The translations under genes and the position numbers were made by a program. The notes beneath the pieces were generated by a model. That model had not been told where the DNA came from and did not search any database. It saw nothing but the letters and a program-made list of their open reading frames with translations. A stretch of 64,000 bases of DNA from Phytoactinopolyspora limicola (lineage in GTDB: Bacteria; Actinomycetota; Actinomycetes; Jiangellales; Jiangellaceae), in assembly GCF_011320225.1 (NCBI RefSeq), contig NZ_JAAOEN010000010.1:62001-126000 (forward strand), in the 5' to 3' direction. Each line of letters opens with the position of its first letter. Within the stretch, counting starts at the first letter, position 1. Below, one piece after another: positions 25,488-33,206 of the stretch.

Positions 25488-28102
25488 GCGTGGACATGTT
25501 CGCGGAGCCCGTTCCGGGATTGCGCGCCGAAACGGTTGCTGGGGTAGCCGCGCGGCGGCTCGTCGTCGTCGGCAACGGCATGGTGGGGCAGCGACTGGTT
25601 GACGCGGTGCGGGAGCGCGACACCGAACAGCGATGGCAGATCACGGTGGTCGGCGAAGAGCCACGTCCGGCGTACGACCGGGTGGCGCTCACGTCCTACC
25701 TGACCGGCACCAGCGCCGAGGAGCTGAGCCTGGTGTCGGAGGACTGTTACGACGGCGAACGTTGTGTCCTGCACCTTGGTGAGCCCGCCGTGGCTATCGA
25801 CCGCGACACCAGGACGGTCACGACCGCCACCGGGCGGGTTGTCGAGTACGACGCGTTGGTCCTCGCCACCGGTTCCCGGCCGTTTGTCCCGCCCGTGCCG
25901 GGGGCCGACCTGGACGGCTGCTTCGTGTACCGCACCATCGACGACCTGGACGCCATCCGGGAGCGCGCCGCCAGTGCCCGGGTCGGTGCGGTTGTCGGGG
26001 GCGGGTTGCTCGGCCTGGAGGCGGCCAACGCGCTGCGATCGTTAGGGGTGGAGACCCACGTCGTTGAGTTCGCGCCCCGGCTCATGCCAGCCCAAGTGGA
26101 TCAGGGTGGCGGCGAGATGCTCCGGCGGGCCGTGGAATCGCTGGGCCTCGACGTGCACGTAGACACCGCGACGGAACAGCTCACCGCGCTGGACGACGGG
26201 CGGCTGCGGATGAACTTCGCGGGCGGCGTCGTATTGGATGTTGACCTGGTGGTGTTCTCCGCCGGTATCCGGCCCAGGGATGAACTGGCCCGTACGTGTG
26301 GCCTGGACCTTGGCGAACGAGGGGGCGTCCAGGTCGACGACGCGTGCCGCACCGCGGACCCCGCCATTTGGGCTATCGGGGAATGTGCCCTGGCCGGTGG
26401 CACGATTTATGGCCTGGTGGCCCCCGGCTACGAGATGGCCGAGGTGGTCGCCGACCGGCTGGTGGGCGGTACGGCGGCGTTCACCGATTGCGACACCTCG
26501 ACCAAACTGAAACTGCTCGGCGTGGACGTGGCCAGTTTCGGGGACGCCCATGGCGCCACCCCGGGGGCGTTGGACGTGGTCTACGCCGACCCGGTGGCCG
26601 GCGTCTACAAGAAGCTCGTCCTCACCGACGACGCGTCTACCGTCCTTGGCGGGGTCCTGGTCGGCGACGCGTCGTCATACGCCGCGCTGCGCACCCTCGT
26701 CGGCCAGCCACTGCCGGACACTCCAGAGCAACTGCTCATGGCCGGGCCGTCGACGTCGTCACTGGACGATGCCGCCCAGGTCTGCACCTGCCAGAACGTC
26801 AGCGCCGGTGCCATCCGTACCGCCATCGCCGACGACGGGTGCTGTGACGTCGCTTCAGTCAAGACGTGCACCAAGGCCGGCACGGTGTGCGGGAGTTGTG
26901 TGCCGCTGATCAAGACACTGCTGGCCCAGTCGGGTGTTGAGGCAAGCACCGCATTGTGTGAACACTTCGACCTGAGCCGAGCCGAACTGTTCGACGCGAT
27001 CCGGGTGACCGGGCTGCGCAGCTTCAGTGACATCGTCGCCGGACACGGCCGCGGCCGTGGCTGCGACATCTGCAAACCGGTTGTGGCGTCGATCTTGGCC
27101 AGCTTGGGATCTGGGCACATCTTGGACGGTGAACAGGCCGCGCTGCAGGACACGAATGACCACTTCCTGGCCAACCTGCAGCGCAACGGCACGTATTCGG
27201 TGGTGCCGCGGATTCCAGGTGGCGAGCTGACCCCGGAGAAGCTGATCGTCATCGGTGAGGTGGCCCGCGACTTCGGCCTCTACACCAAGATCACTGGTGG
27301 GCAACGGATCGACCTGTTCGGCGCCCGGGTTGAACAGTTGCCCATCATCTGGCGGCGACTCGTGGACGCCGGATTCGAATCCGGCCACGCGTACGGCAAG
27401 GCGCTGCGCACGGTGAAATCCTGTGTGGGGTCGACGTGGTGTCGCTACGGCGTGCAGGACTCGACGTCGCTGGCGATCATGCTGGAGCTGCGTTACCGCG
27501 GATTGCGCTCACCGCACAAGATCAAGGCGGGGGTGTCGGGATGTGCGCGAGAATGCGCCGAGGCACGTGGCAAGGACTTCGGCATCATCGCCAGCGACTG
27601 CGGCTGGAATCTCTACCTGGGCGGCAACGGCGGGTTCAACCCGCGCCATGCCCAGCTGTTCGCGTCCGACCTGGACACTGATGAGCTGGTCCGGCTCATC
27701 GACCGGTTCTTGATGTTTTACGTACGCACCGCCGACCGGCTGCAGCGCACGTCGGCGTGGCTGGAAGCACTCAACGACGAACACGGCGACGGGTTGGCGT
27801 ACCTGCGCCGGGTCATCGTCGACGACGAGCTCGGTATCTGCGCCGACCTCGACGCGGCCATGGACACCCATGTGGACACCTACGCCGATGAGTGGGCGGC
27901 GGTCTTGGACGACGACGAGAAACTCCGCCGGTTCGTCTCTTTCGTCAACGCTCCAGATGTCCCGGACCCGAGTATCCGATTCGTCACCGAACGCGAACAG
28001 ATCCGCCCGGCGGACCCGGACCCGGACCCGGACCCGGACCCGGACCCGGCTACCGGGCCGGTGCCGATCGCGGGTGCCCAATTGGAGGTGGTGCGCCGAT
28101 GA
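25484..28102 (+). CDS. nirB: Assimilatory nitrite reductase large subunit NirB
   Basis: 872 residues. FAD and NAD folds (VVVGNGMVGQRLV; AVVGGGLLGLEAANAL) are followed by two BFD-type 2Fe-2S regions (CTCQNVSAGAI near 433; CDICKPVVASI near 530), a ferredoxin-like half-domain (TPEKLIVIGEVARDFGLYTK) and the sirohaem/4Fe-4S site, CVGSTWC near 646 with CARECA near 687. It reduces nitrite to ammonium with NADH. The start overlaps the upstream stop as ATGA. The C-terminus has a ggaccc hexamer repeated about six times at 28012-28048, encoding (DP)n, outside any domain. Confidence 0.96.
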   Translation: MSVDMFAEPVPGLRAETVAGVAARRLVVVGNGMVGQRLVDAVRERDTEQRWQITVVGEEPRPAYDRVALTSYLTGTSAEELSLVSEDCYDGERCVLHLGEPAVAIDRDTRTVTTATGRVVEYDALVLATGSRPFVPPVPGADLDGCFVYRTIDDLDAIRERAASARVGAVVGGGLLGLEAANALRSLGVETHVVEFAPRLMPAQVDQGGGEMLRRAVESLGLDVHVDTATEQLTALDDGRLRMNFAGGVVLDVDLVVFSAGIRPRDELARTCGLDLGERGGVQVDDACRTADPAIWAIGECALAGGTIYGLVAPGYEMAEVVADRLVGGTAAFTDCDTSTKLKLLGVDVASFGDAHGATPGALDVVYADPVAGVYKKLVLTDDASTVLGGVLVGDASSYAALRTLVGQPLPDTPEQLLMAGPSTSSLDDAAQVCTCQNVSAGAIRTAIADDGCCDVASVKTCTKAGTVCGSCVPLIKTLLAQSGVEASTALCEHFDLSRAELFDAIRVTGLRSFSDIVAGHGRGRGCDICKPVVASILASLGSGHILDGEQAALQDTNDHFLANLQRNGTYSVVPRIPGGELTPEKLIVIGEVARDFGLYTKITGGQRIDLFGARVEQLPIIWRRLVDAGFESGHAYGKALRTVKSCVGSTWCRYGVQDSTSLAIMLELRYRGLRSPHKIKAGVSGCARECAEARGKDFGIIASDCGWNLYLGGNGGFNPRHAQLFASDLDTDELVRLIDRFLMFYVRTADRLQRTSAWLEALNDEHGDGLAYLRRVIVDDELGICADLDAAMDTHVDTYADEWAAVLDDDEKLRRFVSFVNAPDVPDPSIRFVTEREQIRPADPDPDPDPDPDPATGPVPIAGAQLEVVRR

Positions 28103-28512
28103 TGCCGGACTCGCTAGCCCCGGTGTCGGACGTCCTGCAACGCGTGGCCCCCGACACTCGCGGCGCAGGACGCAACGGGTGGGTGGACGTCTGCGGTTAC
28201 GACGCGTTGTCCCTGGAGCGCGGTGCGGCAGCCCTCGTAGGCGGAGTGCAGATAGCGTTGTTTCGCACGTACGACGGCGGCATCTACGCCATCTCCAACC
28301 GGGACCCGTTCTCCGGCGCCTACGTGTTGGCCAGGGGTATTGTCGGCAACCGGGGTGAGGCGCCGACGGTGTCGTCGCCGATGCACAAACAGGTCTTCGA
28401 CCTGCGGACCGGGCGCTGCCTGGATGATCCGGACGTTGCGGTCATGGTTTACCGCGTCCGGGTGACACACGGCCGGGTCGAGGTCTACACCGGCTCGGAG
28501 GCAGCAGCGTGA
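28099..28512 (+). CDS. nirD: Assimilatory nitrite reductase small subunit NirD
   Basis: 137 residues, Rieske-like fold without the Cys/His cluster ligands, as expected for NirD (VQIALFRTYDGGIYAISNRDPFSGAYVLARGIVG). The ATG overlaps the nirB stop (ATGA) and has GGAGGTG upstream. The first 30 residues are longer than usual, and residues 12-25 (VLQRVAPDTRGAGR) are encoded by a palindromic element that also occurs twice after the next gene. An internal GTG at about 28180 would exclude the element but lacks as good a ribosome site. Confidence 0.93.
   Translation: MMPDSLAPVSDVLQRVAPDTRGAGRNGWVDVCGYDALSLERGAAALVGGVQIALFRTYDGGIYAISNRDPFSGAYVLARGIVGNRGEAPTVSSPMHKQVFDLRTGRCLDDPDVAVMVYRVRVTHGRVEVYTGSEAAA
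28125..28188. repeat. Palindromic element inside the 5-prime end of nirD
   Basis: The element has arms CGTCCTGC (28131-28138) and GCAGGACG (28165-28172). The 64-base segment matches 29738-29801 at 57 of 64 positions by my count, including the sequence outside the stem (TGGGTGGAC). It is translated in frame as part of NirD. The shared flank suggests a duplication event linking nirD and the region after the hemD-like gene. Confidence 0.8.
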
Positions 28513-29702
28513 CCGCCGCGCCACTGGCCGGTTTCACCGTCGCGCTGACCGCGGCCCGGCGCCGCGAGGAGCTGGGCAACCTGCTGGAACGCCGCGGGGC
28601 ACGAGTGATCCAGGCACCGGCGATCCGGATTGTTCCCCTGGACGACGACGCCGATCTGCTGGCCGCGACCCAGGCCTGTATCGAGACTCCCCCGGACATC
28701 GCAGTCGCGACCACCGGGATCGGGTTCCGCGGATGGATGGAAGCCGCCGACGGCTGGGGCCTGGGTGAGGTGTTGCTGGCCCGGCTCACCTCGGCGACGC
28801 TGTTGGCTCGTGGGCCCAAGGCGCGCGGCGCGATCCGGGCGGCCGGCCTGGTGGACGATTGGTCGCCAGCATCGGAGTCCTCCGCCGAAGTGCTCGAATA
28901 CCTCCTAGAGCGGGACCTGACCGGCGTCCGGGTGGCCGTGCAACTACACGGAGAACCGCTGCCGGACTTCACCGATGCGCTAGTAGCGGCAGGAGCGACG
29001 GTGGTGGCGGTGCCGGTATACCAGTGGACACCACCGGACGACACCGCGCCGCTGGCCCGGGTTGTTGACGCCGTAGTGCACCGAACGGTGGACTGTGTCG
29101 TCTTCACCAGCGCCCCGGCCGTGGCGAGCTTCCTGGCTCTGGCGGGTCAGAAGGGTGTTGTGGACGACGTTCTCGCGGCTTTCCGCGATGGGGTGGTGCC
29201 AGCATGTGTTGGCCCGGTTACTGCCGGCCACCTCGAACGCCTCGGGGTGATCACCGTACAGCCACGGCGGGCCCGCCTCGGCGCCCTCGTCCGCGAGATC
29301 GTCGGGGAGCTACCGGCGAGTTGCCGCATCATTCGGGCCGCCGGTCACGAAATCCAGCTACGCGGACACGCGGTGCTGGTGGACGGAGCGGTGCGGGAGT
29401 TGCCGCCGGCCTCGATGGCGGTGTTACGGGCATTGGTGCGACGGCCGGGGGTGGTGGTTCGCCGATCGGATCTGCTCAGTGTGCTGCCCGGCGGTGGCAG
29501 TGATGAACACGCCGTGGAGATGGCGATCACCCGCCTGCGTGGTGTGCTGGGAAGCAAGATAATCCAGACCGTCGTTAAACGTGGGTATCGCCTTGCCCAC
29601 GAACCCGAGTCGACCGGTGAGAAGTACGGCATAGAGGTTCCCCGGCCGGGTGCCGTGTCGGACGAGGGCAACGTCGGACGTCCTGCGACGCGTGGTCCCT
29701 GA
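28509..29702 (+). CDS. Uroporphyrinogen-III synthase fused to a winged-helix DNA-binding domain
   Basis: 397 residues. Residues 1-260 are HemD-like (GFTVALTAARRREELGNLLERRGA; VVFTSAPAVASFLALA). Residues 290-380 are an OmpR/PhoB-type winged helix (PPASMAVLRALVRRPGVVVRRSDLLSVLPGG ... VEMAITRLRGVLG). This fusion is known beside nirBD in actinobacteria and is thought to act as a regulator, to supply sirohaem precursor, or both. It begins as GTGA on the nirD stop. Its last 15 codons and the TGA stop lie in the first 65-base repeat, so the C-terminus has been rewritten by the repeat. Confidence 0.9.
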   Translation: MTAAPLAGFTVALTAARRREELGNLLERRGARVIQAPAIRIVPLDDDADLLAATQACIETPPDIAVATTGIGFRGWMEAADGWGLGEVLLARLTSATLLARGPKARGAIRAAGLVDDWSPASESSAEVLEYLLERDLTGVRVAVQLHGEPLPDFTDALVAAGATVVAVPVYQWTPPDDTAPLARVVDAVVHRTVDCVVFTSAPAVASFLALAGQKGVVDDVLAAFRDGVVPACVGPVTAGHLERLGVITVQPRRARLGALVREIVGELPASCRIIRAAGHEIQLRGHAVLVDGAVRELPPASMAVLRALVRRPGVVVRRSDLLSVLPGGGSDEHAVEMAITRLRGVLGSKIIQTVVKRGYRLAHEPESTGEKYGIEVPRPGAVSDEGNVGRPATRGP

Positions 29703-29790
29703 CGCTCGCGGTGCAGGACGCTACGGACGAGGGCAACGTCGGACGTCCTGCGACGCGTGGTCCCTGACGCTCGCGGTGCAGGACGCTACG
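29661..29790. repeat. Perfect 65-base tandem duplication of the palindromic element
   Basis: Units at 29661-29725 and 29726-29790 are identical at all 65 bases. Each contains CGTCCTGC...GCAGGACG arms and begins GACGAGGGCAACGTCGG. The first copy contains the stop codon of the hemD-like gene; the second is intergenic, and its extension to 29801 matches nirD. Perfect identity suggests a recent duplication. Confidence 0.95.
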
Positions 29791-29840
29791 GCTGGGTGGA
29801 CTATGGTGGCCGGTGGCTTGGTGACGACTAGACGGGGACG

Positions 29841-30542
29841 GTGAGTTGCGACGTGGTGGCACAACACGCGCTCGTCGCGACGGCTCACGGGACGCGTGAT
29901 CCCGACGGTCCCGTTGTGCTCGAGCACCTACTCGACGAGGTAAGACGACACCTCCCAGACGTACCTGTGCGGATCGCCTACGTCGACGTGATCGAGCCGA
30001 TGCTGGACGAGGTACTCGCCGAGTTGCCCGGGACACCGGTAGTGGTACCGATGTTCTTGGCCTCGGGTTATCACGTGCGAGTGGACGTTCCTGAAGCGGT
30101 GGCCGCTACCGGACATGTGGCGGTCGTCACTCCGGCGCTCGGGCCGGACGATGCAGTGGTCGCCGCGGTGGCCGACCGGTTACGTGAGGCGGCGCGGGGC
30201 GAGCTACCCGACGCGGTTGTCCTCGCCGCCGCGGGGTCATCGGACAACGACGCGCTCGCTGAGGTGGAGGTAGCCGCCACCAAGCTGGCTGCCGTGCTGC
30301 GGCGAGACGTCGTAGCTGGTTACATCACAACCGCGGCGCCCACGGTGGCCGAGGCGGTTGCGTCCTTGCGGTCGGCGGGATTCCAGCGGGTTGGTGTGGC
30401 GTCATATCTGCTGGCACCGGGGTTGTTCCTTCGCCGTTTGGACGACGTCGGCGCCGACGTCGTCGCACCCCCGATCGGGGTCCATCCGGCCGTCGTCGAC
30501 CTCATCGTCACCCGCTACCGGGAAGCCGCCGCCGGACGCTGA
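29841..30542 (+). CDS. Sirohydrochlorin chelatase-like protein (CbiX/SirB family)
   Basis: 233 residues from a GTG with GGGGAC upstream. The opening ALVATAHGTRDPDGP is the CbiX metal-site motif (AHGSR), and the second half has a parallel domain (VVLAAAGSSDNDALAEVE; GVASYLLAPGLFLRRL). CbiX-type enzymes insert cobalt or iron into sirohydrochlorin. Beside nirBD, a ferrochelatase role for sirohaem is the natural inference, since sirohaem is the NirB cofactor. In this window no SUMT (cysG/cobA) is seen. The stop codon starts a 14-base tandem repeat. Confidence 0.87.
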   Translation: MSCDVVAQHALVATAHGTRDPDGPVVLEHLLDEVRRHLPDVPVRIAYVDVIEPMLDEVLAELPGTPVVVPMFLASGYHVRVDVPEAVAATGHVAVVTPALGPDDAVVAAVADRLREAARGELPDAVVLAAAGSSDNDALAEVEVAATKLAAVLRRDVVAGYITTAAPTVAEAVASLRSAGFQRVGVASYLLAPGLFLRRLDDVGADVVAPPIGVHPAVVDLIVTRYREAAAGR

Positions 30543-30610
30543 GAGCGGGGCGCTGAGAGCGGGGCGCTGAGAGCGGGGCGCTGAGAGCGGGGCGCTGAGA
30601 GCGGGGCGCT
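30541..30610. repeat. Five perfect 14-base tandem repeats after the CbiX-like gene
   Basis: The unit GAGAGCGGGGCGCT occurs five times without a gap or mismatch. It begins in the stop codon of the CbiX-like gene, because CGCTGA is both unit junction and gene end. Length variation among strains is likely. Confidence 0.95.
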
Positions 30611-30744
30611 GACCCCGTCCGCCGGCGGGGCCGAAAACGCCTTGCGGCGACCCACTCGCCGGCCAGATGATGCCTGCAGACTGGGCGCGCCGCCCAGGCC
30701 TACACATCGGCGCGTACCTCCGAACGTGGGAAGCAGGGAGACGA

Positions 30745-31152
30745 ATGAACCAGGTACCGACCCAGTCGACTGTGCCGCCGGCCTTACGTATCCAGTGTCT
30801 GTGTGTCGACACTCGGGACCCGAGCCGGATCGCCGACTTCTGGCAGGCAGCGCTCGGCTGGCGGCGGACGTATGACGAGCCGGACGAGGTGGTCCTCGAA
30901 CCCGCTGCCGGCAGCCCCGAAGACGGCATCTCCCCAGACCTGCTGTTCTTGCGGGTTCCGGAGGAGAAGAGCACCAAGAACCGGCTCCACCTCGACCTAC
31001 GCCCCACCGACCAGGATCGTGAGGTCAACCGGCTGATCGACCTCGGGGCCACCCGGGTGTCGGTCGGGCAGGCCGACGACGTGTCGTGGGTCGTGCTGGC
31101 CGACCCGGACGGGAACGAGTTCTGTGTGCTCAAGCCCCTGCCGACGGGCTGA
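30745..31152 (+). CDS. VOC family protein
   Basis: 135 residues. The ATG at 30745 follows GGGAGACGA. The pattern is IQCLCVDTRDPSRIADFWQAALGW at the N-terminus and VLADPDGNEFCVLKPLP at the end. The family is the PhnB/glyoxalase-like group with a DPDGNEFC motif, often found in actinobacteria with no known substrate. It lies between the nitrate cluster and a convergent PP2C gene and has no evident partner. Confidence 0.85.
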   Translation: MNQVPTQSTVPPALRIQCLCVDTRDPSRIADFWQAALGWRRTYDEPDEVVLEPAAGSPEDGISPDLLFLRVPEEKSTKNRLHLDLRPTDQDREVNRLIDLGATRVSVGQADDVSWVVLADPDGNEFCVLKPLPTG

Positions 31153-31230
31153 CCGCCGAGGCACGCCAGACACTGCCGGACGAGCCGTCCACGATCACGA
31201 TCACCAGGGGCCGACGGTGAGGTGTAGCTG

Positions 31231-32013
31231 TCAGGCCGGTGTGGCGGCGCCGACCAGGTACGTTGCAGCCTCGTCGCCGGGGCCGCGATCACCGGACACC
31301 ACATCGGCGAGCACGATGGTGATGTTGTCGGGACCACCGCCGGCTAATGCCAGCTGGACGAGCCGGTCGGCGACCTCATCGAGCGCACCGCCGCCCCCGA
31401 GGACATCCCTGATGTCGTCGTCGGTTGCCACGTCGGTCAGGCCATCGCTGCACACGAGGATCCGATCACCAGGCTCGACGTGGACGAACTCGAGGTCTGG
31501 TTCGGTGGGATTCTCGCCCTGCAGCACCTTGGTGACCACTGACCGGGCCGGATGTACCCGCGCTTCGGCCGGCGTGATCTGTTCGTCGTCGACAAGTGTC
31601 TGCACGAACGTATGGTCCCGAGTGAGCTGAGTGAGGGTGTCGCCGCGCAGAAGATACGCACGTGAGTCGCCGATGTGTCCGAGAGCGACCTGGCCGTTGC
31701 CGGTGACCGGCCCGAGGATCACCGTGGCGGTGGTACCCATCCCCTCCCGTTCGGGAGACTCGGCGACCAGCCGTCTGATGCGGTTGTTGGCGTGTGTGAA
31801 CAGGTCCGCCAACTGCTCCAGCGCCGGTGCGGGCACTCCGGCGCCGACCGCTCTGGAGAACTCCGCCACCGCCGCTTGGCTGGCGATCTCGCCAGCTGCG
31901 TGCCCACCCATCCCATCAGCCACCGCCAGGACATCTGGCCCGGCCACCGCGGAGTCTTCGTTGCCCTCCCGACCGAGCCCCACGTCCGAGCGCGCCACAT
32001 AGCGCAAGTGCAT
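31231..32013 (-). CDS. PP2C-type serine/threonine protein phosphatase
   Basis: 260 residues with all PP2C metal-binding motifs: VARSDVGLGREGNEDS, VADGMGGHAAGE, GHIGDSRAYLLR and LVCSDGLTDV. It has no membrane segment, so it is a soluble PstP/PphA-like enzyme that removes phosphate from Ser/Thr of kinase substrates. It stands alone, without a protein kinase or FHA gene next to it. A hairpin at 32058-32109 separates it from coaA upstream on the same strand. Confidence 0.92.
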   Translation of the reverse strand: MHLRYVARSDVGLGREGNEDSAVAGPDVLAVADGMGGHAAGEIASQAAVAEFSRAVGAGVPAPALEQLADLFTHANNRIRRLVAESPEREGMGTTATVILGPVTGNGQVALGHIGDSRAYLLRGDTLTQLTRDHTFVQTLVDDEQITPAEARVHPARSVVTKVLQGENPTEPDLEFVHVEPGDRILVCSDGLTDVATDDDIRDVLGGGGALDEVADRLVQLALAGGGPDNITIVLADVVSGDRGPGDEAATYLVGAATPA

Positions 32014-32057
32014 GGGAACACACTAATGCCACATGTCCCAGACGGGACACGGCACAT

Positions 32058-32109
32058 AGTGCCCCTGCGGGGGAAGTTTCCGGCAAGAGATTTCCCACGC
32101 AGGGGCACT
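32058..32109. terminator. Hairpin between coaA and the PP2C gene
   Basis: AGTGCCCCTGCG (32058-32069) and CGCAGGGGCACT (32098-32109) pair perfectly, and the pairing extends several bases with a mismatch, around a loop of about 15-20 bases. It starts 29 bases after the coaA stop on the minus strand. There is no T-run. A second, smaller dyad TGTCCC-AGAC-GGGACA lies at 32034-32049, just before the PP2C start. Confidence 0.5.
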
Positions 32110-32138
32110 GGTGCGACACGCTGGTGCGACACACCAGC

Positions 32139-33113
32139 TCAGATCTTGCGTAGCCGGATCCTCTGGACGGCATGGCTGGAGTCTTTCGTGAGCACCAGCT
32201 TGGCTCGGCTGCGGGTGGGCTGGATGTTCCGGTCCAGGTTCGGTCCGTTGATGCTGTCCCATAGGTGCGCCGCGCGGGCGACGGCGGCGTCGTGGTCGAG
32301 ATCGGCGTACCGGTGGAAATACGACTCCGGCCGGCGGAACGCGGTTTCTCGCAGCCGGAGGAACCGGTCGATGTACCAGTCGCGGATGTGCTCCTGGGCC
32401 GCATCGAGATAGATGGAGAAGTCGAAGAAATCGCTCACCGCGAGCCCGGCCACGCCGTTGCCCCGAGGGCGGGCCGGCTGCAAAACGTTGAGCCCCTCGA
32501 TGAGCACGATGTCTGGCCGGCGCACGACGACTTCTTCATCGGGTACGACGTCGTAGGTCAGGTGTGAGTACGACGGTGCACGGACCTCAGCGGCCCCCGA
32601 TTTTACCGACGCGACGAAGCGCAGGAGTGCTCGGCGGTCGTACGACTCCGGGAAACCTTTGCGTTGCAGCAACTGGCGGCGTTCCAGCTCGGCGTTGGGC
32701 AGCAGGAAACCGTCCGTGGTGATCAATTCCACCTGGGGGTGCTCGGGCCAGCGGGCCAGCAGCAGCCGTAGCAGCCGGGCCGTCGTGGATTTGCCGACTG
32801 CCACGGAACCGGCGATGCCGATCACGTAGGGCGTGCGCTCGGGGAACGAACCCAGGAACGTCGTCGTCGCCTCGTGCAGCCCAGCGGTGCCCCGTACGTG
32901 CAGGTTGAGCAGCCGAGAAAGGGGCAGGTAGATGTCGCTGACCTCGTCGAGGTCGACCTCGTCGCCCAGGCCGCGCAGCTCTTCCAGCTCGTCACCCGTG
33001 AGCGGCAGCGGCGTCTGGTTGCGCAGCTGAGACCATTCGGTCCTACTCAGGTCGACGAACGGCGAGGGGGCAGCCCCGGCGGCTGGTCCGGAGTTGACGT
33101 CGTGTTCGGCCAT
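32139..33113 (-). CDS. coaA: Pantothenate kinase, type I (CoaA)
   Basis: 324 residues, matching bacterial CoaA in length. The P-loop [17 protein letters not shown] is near residue 98, and [15 protein letters not shown] marks the substrate region. It phosphorylates pantothenate, the first step of coenzyme A synthesis. It is divergent from glmS across a 93-base gap. No unusual change is seen. Confidence 0.95.
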   Translation of the reverse strand: MAEHDVNSGPAAGAAPSPFVDLSRTEWSQLRNQTPLPLTGDELEELRGLGDEVDLDEVSDIYLPLSRLLNLHVRGTAGLHEATTTFLGSFPERTPYVIGIAGSVAVGKSTTARLLRLLLARWPEHPQVELITTDGFLLPNAELERRQLLQRKGFPESYDRRALLRFVASVKSGAAEVRAPSYSHLTYDVVPDEEVVVRRPDIVLIEGLNVLQPARPRGNGVAGLAVSDFFDFSIYLDAAQEHIRDWYIDRFLRLRETAFRRPESYFHRYADLDHDAAVARAAHLWDSINGPNLDRNIQPTRSRAKLVLTKDSSHAVQRIRLRKI

Positions 33114-33206
33114 AACCCGCCTATTGTGCGCATGGTCCTGGCGCGGCGGTAGCAGAGGTCCGGGTCTGGCTGGGTTGCCGGGCCCGCGGCGGCTACGCTG
33201 GCTCGG

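Noticed and set aside
29661-29790. CRISPR-like array at the 65-base repeats
   Set aside because: Two adjacent identical units without spacers; a tandem duplication, not repeat-spacer alternation, and no cas genes.
33114-33206. glmS ribozyme or riboswitch upstream of glmS
   Set aside because: Only 93 bases separate coaA from glmS and no ribozyme-like core is visible; glmS ribozymes are a Firmicutes feature.
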